Shown here piece after piece: positions 1 through 5,576 of a stretch of 11,518 nt of DNA. The stretch is from JAWWBL01 sp033720975. Its GTDB lineage: Bacteria > Actinomycetota > Acidimicrobiia > Spongiisociales > ZC4RG35. Each line of letters opens with the position of its first letter. The first letter of the stretch is position 1. Made by a program: the position numbers and the translations under genes. The stretch lies in NCBI GenBank assembly GCA_033720975.1, contig JAWWBL010000051.1, positions 1 to 11,518 on the forward strand, given 5' to 3'. The notes beneath the pieces were generated by a model. It was not told the DNA's origin. It did no database searches and was given only the letters and a program-made list of their open reading frames with translations.

Positions 1-497
1 GAAGCCAGCAGCTGACCTTCGATGCCGATGTTGATGACCCCTACTCGCTCACACATGAGACCGGTTAGGGCGCCAAGGACCACCACAACCGAAAGGGTTA
101 CTGTGGACCGAAGCATCCCAACCATGGAGAACTGGCTCCCGGCCGCCGCCCAGGCGAGGAATGCGAGCGAGATGAGGCCGAACGCCATCCCGAGCAGCAA
201 ATTGGCGTAGCGAACGCCCCGGCCCGACACGAGCAAAACACCAAAGGCTCCCATCACGGCCGCGATCACCGTGGACAGGGCTTTGGCGTTGACTACCCAG
301 GCGAGATCTTGGAAACGGTCCGTGGCGAGGGAGAGGTTGAACGTGGCGTCGAGCGAGCCGTCCAACCCGGCAACGAAGGCCGCATAAGTCAGAATCCCCA
401 TCGCGATTAGCACAAAACCGACAATCCGCGACCGTCGCTGTTGTGGCGTCGCCCGGGTGCGGATTGGAGCGCTTGGCTTCTCAGCTATTGCGGTCAT
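1..497 (-). CDS. Nucleoside/sugar ABC transporter permease 2 (BMP-type operon), N-terminal part
   Basis: Inner-membrane permease subunit, the second of two that should form the channel of a BMP-type nucleoside importer. The gene runs off the left edge; 165 codons from the start are visible. The ATG at 495-497 overlaps the stop of permease 1 as ATGA, so the two are translationally coupled. The visible protein has a basic N-terminal tail of about 25 residues, then hydrophobic segments at roughly 27-45, 78-97, 103-120 and 130-148. It ends in ERVGVINIGIEGQ, the conserved loop of this permease family (usually E-R-x-G-x-x-N-I/L-G-x-E-G). That motif and the gene order (binding protein, ATPase, permease, permease) support the call, which matches the YufQ/NupC-like position. 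The substrate is inferred from the family as nucleosides and cannot be read directly. The C-terminal half is outside the window. Confidence 0.9.
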   Translation of the reverse strand, partial: MTAIAEKPSAPIRTRATPQQRRSRIVGFVLIAMGILTYAAFVAGLDGSLDATFNLSLATDRFQDLAWVVNAKALSTVIAAVMGAFGVLLVSGRGVRYANLLLGMAFGLISLAFLAWAAAGSQFSMVGMLRSTVTLSVVVVLGALTGLMCERVGVINIGIEGQLLA

Positions 498-1714
498 GCT
501 CCCCAACCCTGCGTGATCATCGTTGCCTCCTCATCACCGCGCTTCAGCCGGAAGATCTTCCTCACCAACTCTGGAGCCGCGATGAAGACAACGATCAGCG
601 CCTGCATAACGATCACCAAGTCGACCGATGCCCCGGCGGCAGCCTGCATCACCCGGCCACCGGCCGTGAGCGCACCGAAGAGGAGACCCGCCCACAAGAC
701 GCCAACGGGGTGCGACCGGCCCAACAGCGCCAGTGAGATCGCATCGAAGCCGATGTTCCCGGCGAAATTCGAGAAGACAACGTAGGGCGGCAGGCCGAGC
801 GTCATGGCAGCGCCGGCGATGCCGGCCAGACCTCCAGAGATGAACATGACCGCCGTGTAGAGGAAGGCAACGTTCATCCCTGCATAGAGACTGGCGCTCG
901 GCGAGAAACCGGCGGCGCGGAACTCGAAACCGAGCGTTGACTTGAAGAGCAGCCAATAGATCCCCGCCACTGCGAGCAGGGCGATGATGAGGCCGATGTT
1001 CACGCGATAACTGGGGCCGAACAACGTTCCTAATCGCGCCGCCTCGGGAATCTGCTCCGACTGGGGCTGCTGTTGGCCTTCTGCCTGGAACACCGGCGTT
1101 TTGAGGGCAAAGAGGATCGCCTGTGCCGCGATGAGGTTGAACATGATGGTGGTGATGACCTCATGCGCACCGGTGCGCGCCCGAAGGTATCCGGTGAGGC
1201 CGCCCCATATTCCGCCGCCGATGATGGACGCGACAATGGCCAGAGGTATCAGTAGGACCCCAGGGAGGTCGACGTGAAGGGCGACCCAAAGTGCAGCCAG
1301 GCCACCCATGAACATCTGGCCCCTGGCGCCAATGTTGAACAGTCCGGCCCTGAAACCGAGCGCAACTCCAAGCCCGGCAAGGATGAGCGGAGTAGCAGTG
1401 AACAGGGTTTCGGATATGGCGCGGACGTCACCGAAGGCACCGCGGAAGAGAGCCCGATAGGACCGCCACACCCCTTCGAACATGTCGCCAATGGCGAGGA
1501 GAGGTGCCTCGTTCATGCGATCCCAGGCGTCGATGTCGGTCGCCATGATGATGATGGCCCCGACCACCAAAGCCAGTAACAGGGCGAGGGAAGGGACCAA
1601 CAGGGCCCGGCGCATCCCCTCGCCTACCCCGGTGATCCGGGCCTTCCAACCGGTTTCCTTGTCTTCGCTCGGAGGGGTCGGAGGGTCCTTGGGCGTCGTC
1701 TCCACGTCAGTCAC
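494..1714 (-). CDS. Nucleoside/sugar ABC transporter permease 1 (BMP-type operon)
   Basis: A 406-residue polytopic membrane protein, the first permease of the import complex. It starts with GTG at 1712-1714, overlapping the ATPase stop as GTGA. A hydrophilic, proline- and acid-rich N-terminal tail (about 35 residues) precedes the first membrane helix at about 38-58. The family motif FNIGARGQ lies at 126-133; most relatives have Glu where this protein has Arg131, a mild deviation. The segment EVITTIMFNLIA (185-196) matches the EAA-like coupling region, and the cytoplasmic loop RAAGFSPSASLYAGMNV at 266-282 is also typical. Further hydrophobic helices run through 240-256, 283-302, 325-352 and 363-380. 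Its length suits the NupB/YufP/RnsC-like class. Permease 2 follows immediately with a 4-bp overlap, so one polycistronic message is likely. Nucleoside specificity is an inference from the BMP-type binding protein. Confidence 0.93.
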   Translation of the reverse strand: MTDVETTPKDPPTPPSEDKETGWKARITGVGEGMRRALLVPSLALLLALVVGAIIIMATDIDAWDRMNEAPLLAIGDMFEGVWRSYRALFRGAFGDVRAISETLFTATPLILAGLGVALGFRAGLFNIGARGQMFMGGLAALWVALHVDLPGVLLIPLAIVASIIGGGIWGGLTGYLRARTGAHEVITTIMFNLIAAQAILFALKTPVFQAEGQQQPQSEQIPEAARLGTLFGPSYRVNIGLIIALLAVAGIYWLLFKSTLGFEFRAAGFSPSASLYAGMNVAFLYTAVMFISGGLAGIAGAAMTLGLPPYVVFSNFAGNIGFDAISLALLGRSHPVGVLWAGLLFGALTAGGRVMQAAAGASVDLVIVMQALIVVFIAAPELVRKIFRLKRGDEEATMITQGWGA

Positions 1715-3222
1715 TGGCCGCCCCCCGAGCCCAGCATCGCCAGGCCGATCTCTTTCGGAGTTGCAATCTTGGGATCGAACTCGGCGACGATCTTCCCCTT
1801 GTACATCACCAGCACACGATCTGAGAGTGCCATCACCTCGTCCAATTCGGATGAGACGACAAGAACCGCGACCCCCTTGTCCCGCTCTTCGACAATCCTC
1901 GAGTGGATGTGCTCGATGGAGCCGACGTCGACTCCCCTGGTCGGCTGTGAGGCGATGACCAGCTTCAAATCCCGGTCGAACTCACGCGCGACGATCACCT
2001 TCTGCTGGTTCCCGCCGGACAGGTCGGAGACCGGGACGTCGACCCGAGAAGTCCTCACGTCGTACTCCTCGACAAGGCGGCCGGCAGAACCGACGACGGA
2101 ATCCCAGTCCATTTGGATGGCCCTCGAATATGGGTCGTCGTAGTAGGAAGTCAGGACCATGTTCTCGGCCACCGTGAAGTTGAGGATCAGACCGCTCTCC
2201 TGACGGTCTTCGGGAACGTGAGCGCAGCCCATCCGGTGGAGATCCCGAGGAGTCGCTTCGGTCACGTCCTCGCCGGCAATTTGCACAGACCCCGAGATCG
2301 AGGGGCGTATTCCGGTGATGCTGTCGATCAACTCGCTCTGCCCGTTCCCCTGGACTCCGGCAACTCCGACGATTTCACCGGAGTGAACCTCGAAGCTCGC
2401 ACCGTCCACGATGCGATGACCGCGGTCGTCGAGAACCACCAGATCCTTGACCGAGAGCATCACCTCGCCTGCCCGTGGCTCATCTTTGTGCACTACGAGA
2501 TCCACCGGGCGACCCACCATCATCTCAGCGAGTTGCTCGCGGGTAGCAGTCCTTGGGTCGGCCTCTCCAACAGTCCGGCCGTCACGGAGCACGGCGATCC
2601 GGTCAGCGATCTCCAACGCCTCGTGGAGCTTGTGGCTTATGAAGATGACGCCCTTCCCATCTTCTTTCAAGCCTCGAATGATCCTGAAGAACTCTTCGAC
2701 TTCCTGCGGCGTGAGCACTGCAGTGGGCTCGTCGAAGATTATGTAGCGGGCATCCCTCACCAGAACCTTGATGATCTCGACCCGCTGCTGAACACCAACG
2801 GGGATGTCCTCGACCATCGATTGGGGGTCGACATCGAGGTTGTAGCGGTCCGAGATGTCGCGGACCAGTTGATCGGCAGCTTTCCTATCGATCAGGTCGA
2901 AGCCCTTCAGAGGTTCCAGACCAAGGATCACGTTCTCGGCAACCGTGAACACCGGAACGAGCATGAAATGCTGATGCACCATCCCCACCCCCGCGGCGAT
3001 TGCAGCGCTGGGCTCGCCGAGTGCCAACGGATCCCCATCGATCAGCACCTCCCCCTCATCCGGCGTGTAGAGGCCGAACAGAACATTCATGAGGGTGGTC
3101 TTGCCGGCGCCATTCTCTCCAAGGAGAGCGACGATCTCACCAGCCTCGACTGACAGGGAGACATCATCGTTGGCGAGGACGTTGGGGAACTGTTTTGTGA
3201 TGCCCTTCAACTCGAGCGCCAC
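1711..3222 (-). CDS. Double-domain ATPase of BMP-type nucleoside ABC importer
   Basis: Cytoplasmic energising subunit of 503 residues with two fused nucleotide-binding domains, as in RbsA/YufO-type importers. Domain 1 has Walker A GENGAGKT at 35-42, a Q-loop Gln at 84, Walker B IIFDEP at 161-166 and the switch His at 197. Its signature segment is degenerate (IPVGVQQ around 140-146). Domain 2 is the mirror case: its Walker A is degenerate (GVQGNGQSE, 289-297) and its Walker B lacks the catalytic Glu (IASQP, 423-427), but it has a perfect signature LSGGNQQ at 401-407. This asymmetry is normal for the family: the working site pairs domain-1 Walker A with the domain-2 signature. The GTG start at 3222 has AAGGAG seven bases upstream. 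A strong hairpin separates it from the binding-protein gene, and permease 1 overlaps its stop by 4 bp. Confidence 0.95.
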   Translation of the reverse strand: MALELKGITKQFPNVLANDDVSLSVEAGEIVALLGENGAGKTTLMNVLFGLYTPDEGEVLIDGDPLALGEPSAAIAAGVGMVHQHFMLVPVFTVAENVILGLEPLKGFDLIDRKAADQLVRDISDRYNLDVDPQSMVEDIPVGVQQRVEIIKVLVRDARYIIFDEPTAVLTPQEVEEFFRIIRGLKEDGKGVIFISHKLHEALEIADRIAVLRDGRTVGEADPRTATREQLAEMMVGRPVDLVVHKDEPRAGEVMLSVKDLVVLDDRGHRIVDGASFEVHSGEIVGVAGVQGNGQSELIDSITGIRPSISGSVQIAGEDVTEATPRDLHRMGCAHVPEDRQESGLILNFTVAENMVLTSYYDDPYSRAIQMDWDSVVGSAGRLVEEYDVRTSRVDVPVSDLSGGNQQKVIVAREFDRDLKLVIASQPTRGVDVGSIEHIHSRIVEERDKGVAVLVVSSELDEVMALSDRVLVMYKGKIVAEFDPKIATPKEIGLAMLGSGGGQ

Positions 3223-3270
3223 TCACCGACTCCTTGCCTCGACCGCCAAGAGCGAGCAACTATAGGTAGA

Positions 3271-3302
3271 GAAGAGCCCCCGCTGCACGGCGGGGGCTCT
3301 TC
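3271..3302 (-). terminator. Strong intergenic hairpin between binding protein and ATPase genes
   Basis: A perfect 13-bp inverted repeat (GAAGAGCCCCCGC at 3271-3283 against 3290-3302) with a 6-base loop. It lies 24 bases after the binding-protein stop and 48 bases before the ATPase start, inside the operon. No run of T follows on either strand, so a classic intrinsic terminator is not supported. A partial terminator or a 3' stabilising stem that keeps the binding protein more abundant than the membrane subunits fits better. Such hairpins are common after substrate-binding-protein genes. The stem is seen directly; its function is inferred. Confidence 0.6.
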
Positions 3303-3326
3303 CTCAACTAGACGTTGCTTTTGGGA

Positions 3327-4403
3327 TCAACCGCCTCCGACGACGAACTTGTCCCAAGTGATCGTCCCGTCGGCGATGTCCGAGAGAATCTGCTGCACCT
3401 CGGCATCGAGATCGGCAGGCACCCGGTCCGCCCATGAGTGGTACGAAGAGAGTGCAATAGCCCCGTTCTCGAGGTTACCGACGGAGCTGCTGCCACCTGT
3501 CGGGTTCCCGTCAGCGTGGGCCTCAACCGACCGCTGAACCTGGATGGCGATTCCCTTGAGAATGGTGACCAGCCACAGGTCCTGGTACTGCTCGGGCATT
3601 GCCGCAAAGGCGTCGGAGTCGACACCGATCAATGCAGCATCGAGCCCGCGAGCGATCATGGCCTCACCACACGGCAGGTTGATAGCTCCACCGACTGGCA
3701 GGATGATGTCTGCGTTTTCGTCCAACTGGCTCTCGCAGGTGGCGCGAACCGCAGGCTCGGCAGGGTCGAACGTCCCCGTCATGGTTCCCTGCTTCGCATC
3801 GACGTCCCAACCAAGAACCTGCACGTCGGTTCCCTTGATGTCGTTGTAGTGAGCCACTCCACGGGCGAAGCCGTCCATGAATATGGTCACAGTGGGGATG
3901 TCAACGCCTCCGTAGGTCGCGACGACTCCGGTCTGAGTCATGCCGGCCGCCAGGTAACCGGCGGCGAACGCGCCTTCGTCGGTCTGGTATTCCAGCCCGG
4001 TCACGTTCGGCCCGAGCGAACCGAAGTCGATGATCGTCCACTGCACTTCGGGGTTGGCCTCGGCGAACGTCTCGGTCGTGCCAGCGAGCTTGAAGCCGGA
4101 GGTCACGATGTGCTCGGACCCAGCGGCGAGACAGCTCTCGACGTGAGGCTGGTAGTCAGCTTCACTGGTCGACTCGAGAAGGATCGGGAAGGTGTCGTCG
4201 TCGAGCGCCGCACCGCTGGCGACGGCGTCTTGGACACCCTGCCAGCCGGCCGCGTTGAAGCTGCGGTCGTCGACCCCTGCGTCGTCGGTGACGAAACAGA
4301 CCTTGAGGCCCTCGCCCTCGCCGTCCGTCGGGCTTTCCTCGCAGGCAGCCACCACAAGGGCAAATACGGAGAGAAGCGCGACAAGTCGCGTAAGTCTCTT
4401 CAC
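3327..4403 (-). CDS. BMP-family substrate-binding lipoprotein (nucleoside-type ABC importer)
   Basis: A 358-residue extracytoplasmic solute receptor that delivers ligand to the permeases encoded downstream. The N-terminus is a lipoprotein signal peptide: Lys2/Arg3/Arg6, a hydrophobic stretch 7-19, and lipobox VVAAC with the acylated Cys at 21. A short acidic linker (22-32) follows. The BMP/PnrA fold is indicated by VTDDAGVDDRSFNAAGW from residue 38, by GAFAAGYLAAG in the middle, by the YGG..IPTVTIFMDGFARG segment, and by GVDSDAF, the usual ligand-contact elements of the family. The GTG start at 4401-4403 is chosen because GGAGG lies eight bases upstream. An ATG at 4408-4410 is in a different frame. 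The family binds purine nucleosides in characterised members such as PnrA; the ligand here is inferred. It heads the operon and has a palindrome over its ribosome-binding region. Confidence 0.94.
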   Translation of the reverse strand: MKRLTRLVALLSVFALVVAACEESPTDGEGEGLKVCFVTDDAGVDDRSFNAAGWQGVQDAVASGAALDDDTFPILLESTSEADYQPHVESCLAAGSEHIVTSGFKLAGTTETFAEANPEVQWTIIDFGSLGPNVTGLEYQTDEGAFAAGYLAAGMTQTGVVATYGGVDIPTVTIFMDGFARGVAHYNDIKGTDVQVLGWDVDAKQGTMTGTFDPAEPAVRATCESQLDENADIILPVGGAINLPCGEAMIARGLDAALIGVDSDAFAAMPEQYQDLWLVTILKGIAIQVQRSVEAHADGNPTGGSSSVGNLENGAIALSSYHSWADRVPADLDAEVQQILSDIADGTITWDKFVVGGG

Positions 4404-4500
4404 TAGTCATTCCTCCAATTCGAATTGGTACGGGCACAAGGCGCCCGCCGGCGCACGACGATAGTGGAGCGCCACCCCCTAATGCGAAGCCAACTTCATG
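4404..4500 (-). promoter_or_regulatory. 5' leader and presumed promoter region of the BMP transporter operon
   Basis: The 97 bases between the binding-protein start and the left inverted repeat should hold the leader and perhaps the promoter of the operon. I found no convincing -35/-10 pair. Three short stems are visible: GCGCC/GGCGC (4441-4445 with 4450-4454), GTGG/CCAC (4464-4467 with 4472-4475) and GAAG/CTTC (4486-4489 with 4494-4497). None resembles a riboswitch I can name. The nearby insertion-like unit may have displaced or replaced the original promoter. Confidence 0.3.
4415..4428. promoter_or_regulatory. 14-bp perfect palindrome overlapping the Shine-Dalgarno of the BMP gene
   Basis: CCAATTCGAATTGG is perfectly self-complementary. 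On the minus strand its final GG is also the first GG of the GGAGG ribosome-binding site (4412-4416) for the binding-protein gene. It could be an operator for a dimeric repressor. As RNA it could fold into a 5-bp stem with a TCGA loop that hides part of the ribosome-binding site. The symmetry is seen; the regulatory role is inferred. Confidence 0.45.
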
Positions 4501-4550
4501 GCAAACCTCAGGTAGGTAGCGCCCTATAGGGGCGGAAACGCTCTCAAGAA
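4501..4550 (+). repeat. Left 50-bp inverted repeat of the nuclease unit
   Basis: It begins GCAAACCTCAGGTAGGTAG and ends CGCTCTCAAGAA. It pairs with 5515-5564 at 49 of 50 positions. Inside it, CGCCCT/ATA/GGGGCG (4520-4534) can form a small stem with one T-G wobble, and CCCTATAGGG (4522-4531) is a perfect 10-bp palindrome. Similarity stops sharply on the inner side. On the outer side only two of the next three bases match. The repeat ends 47 bases before the gene start, so it may contribute to that gene's promoter or operator. Confidence 0.92.
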
Positions 4551-4597
4551 GGACGACAGGGTTCCATGATCGGCGCAGCCGAGGCAAAGTCATCGAC

Positions 4598-5521
4598 GTG
4601 TCAGCGATACGCGACCTCATCACCTTCGCCAGCCGGAACGGGGGTGTCTTCACGGTGCAAGACGCCGAGGCCCTCGGCGTGACCGAGAAGATGATCAGGA
4701 CCAGGGTCGACAGCGGGGTGTTCGTCAGGATCGGGCGCGGTGTTCTATCCCTTCCCGGAACCGCTACGCGATCGGACGTCCTCTTGCGGGCCGCCGGTCG
4801 CGTTCTCGGGGCGATCGTTTCTCACCAGTCCGCGGCGAGGATCCACGGGGTGGGACCGGTCACCGTGAAAACCCCCTCAGTCACCGTGTCTCACAGGAGT
4901 ACTCACTCTTTCCATGGCATCACGGTTCACCAGTCGACGGATCTCCTCGACGCTCACGTGACTGAACACGAAGGGATGAAGGTGACGACCCCGGAGCGGA
5001 CGATCATCGACCTTGCCCAGGTGACAGGTGAAAAACGCCTCGAGCACATTGTGGACAACGCTTTGGCCGGACGCATAGTGCGCATCGAGGACATCGCTGA
5101 GCTCCATCGGTCGCTGTCCAGAAAGGGCAAGCCCGGCGTCCGCCGGCTGCGCGGCATCCTTTCGAAGCGACTCAACGACGGTCAGGTCCCATTGACAGTC
5201 CTCGAACGCGAAACGATTCAGCTGCTCGTTGGCACAGGCCTTCCGCGACCCGCCAAGCAGTTCAAGGCGCCGTGGCTCAAACCGGTTGACGGCAGAGTCG
5301 ACTTTGCGTACGTCGATCAGCGGCTGATTATCGAAGTCGACAGTCGGCGATGGCACGCGTTATTCGACGCTTTCGAAACCGACAGACGCCGCGACAATGC
5401 GGTGCAATTGGCCGGCTGGCGCATTCTCCGCTTCACCTGGGCGATGGTCACCGAAGAACCCGATGAGGTTGTAGCGGCAGTGCGTCAAGCCCTCGCGACT
5501 CGACCCAACCCTCATTCTTGA
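4598..5521 (+). CDS. AbiEi-like winged-helix protein fused to a DUF559 (Vsr-like) endonuclease domain
   Basis: An intact 307-residue protein of unproven function. Residues 5-50 form a winged-helix region like AbiEi antitoxins (GGVFTVQDAEALGVTEKMIR, then RGVLSLPG). Residues 75-140 match the usual middle part: SHQSAARIHG, then GMKVTTPERTIIDLA. The C-terminus is a DUF559-type PD-(D/E)XK/Vsr-like fold: Asp235 in RVDFAYVD, IIEVDSRRWH at 244-253 (Glu246, Asp248, His253), DRRRDNAVQLAGWRILRFTW at 262-281. Most relatives have Gly where Ser249 is here. Catalysis is plausible because the acidic residues and His are retained. The GTG start at 4598 keeps the whole helix-turn-helix; only a weak GAGG lies 13 bases upstream. 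No AbiEii toxin or methylase neighbours it. The stop TGA (5519-5521) lies inside the right inverted repeat. It may act as DNA nicking or mobilising enzyme for the unit, or as an autoregulated antitoxin relative. Confidence 0.85.
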   Translation: MSAIRDLITFASRNGGVFTVQDAEALGVTEKMIRTRVDSGVFVRIGRGVLSLPGTATRSDVLLRAAGRVLGAIVSHQSAARIHGVGPVTVKTPSVTVSHRSTHSFHGITVHQSTDLLDAHVTEHEGMKVTTPERTIIDLAQVTGEKRLEHIVDNALAGRIVRIEDIAELHRSLSRKGKPGVRRLRGILSKRLNDGQVPLTVLERETIQLLVGTGLPRPAKQFKAPWLKPVDGRVDFAYVDQRLIIEVDSRRWHALFDAFETDRRRDNAVQLAGWRILRFTWAMVTEEPDEVVAAVRQALATRPNPHS

Positions 5522-5564
5522 GAGCGTTTCCGCCCCTATGGGGCGCTACCTACCTGAGGTTTGC
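5515..5564 (+). repeat. Right 50-bp inverted repeat of the nuclease unit
   Basis: Reverse complement of 4501-4550 with one mismatch. It starts at the third base of the penultimate codon (His306) of the nuclease gene and contains the Ser codon and the TGA stop. CGCCCC/TAT/GGGGCG (5531-5545) is a perfect 6-bp stem with a 3-base loop. No T-run follows on either strand. The outer edge is 12 bases beyond the clpC stop, so the stem could limit transcription or protect 3' ends of both converging genes. Confidence 0.92.
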
Positions 5565-5576
5565 AATAGGCCCTGG

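Larger units (their letters stand above)
4501..5564 (+). mobile_element. Putative 1,064-bp mobile unit: nuclease-domain gene between 50-bp inverted repeats
   Basis: A single plus-strand gene is enclosed by 50-bp inverted repeats (4501-4550 and 5515-5564) that match at 49 positions. The only difference is T4525 against the complement of G5540. The interior is 964 bases, almost all coding. The unit is inserted between two minus-strand genes with only 12 bases to the clpC stop. No transposase, integrase or HUH enzyme is encoded inside. I looked for direct target-site duplications at the outer edges (4491-4500 versus 5565-5574) and found none. The layout (one gene, near-identical palindromic ends, opposite orientation to its neighbours) fits a non-autonomous transposon or a REP-associated-transposase-like unit with a Vsr-like nuclease in place of the transposase. 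Repeats and gene are seen; mobility is inferred. Confidence 0.6.

Noticed and set aside
2340..2360. Degenerate second Walker A in the ABC ATPase as a sign of inactivation
   Set aside because: This asymmetry is normal for RbsA/YufO-type double ATPases; the complementary signature and domain-1 Walker A are intact.
3438..4406. A 322-codon plus-strand reading frame antisense to the BMP gene, and a 346-codon one (2113-3153) antisense to the ATPase gene
   Set aside because: The minus-strand proteins have clear family motifs throughout. The plus-strand translations show no domain, have biased composition, and are typical shadows in GC-rich coding DNA.
4408..4410. ATG as alternative start for the BMP lipoprotein
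   Set aside because: It is out of frame with the lipoprotein. The GTG at 4401-4403 gives a complete signal peptide with eight-base spacing to GGAGG.
4566..4568. ATG upstream of the nuclease gene as its start
   Set aside because: It is in a different frame and does not lead into the winged-helix protein.
4491..5574. Target-site duplication around the inverted-repeat unit
   Set aside because: The outer flanks (4491-4500 and 5565-5574) share no direct repeat. Shifting the boundaries by up to three bases did not reveal one.
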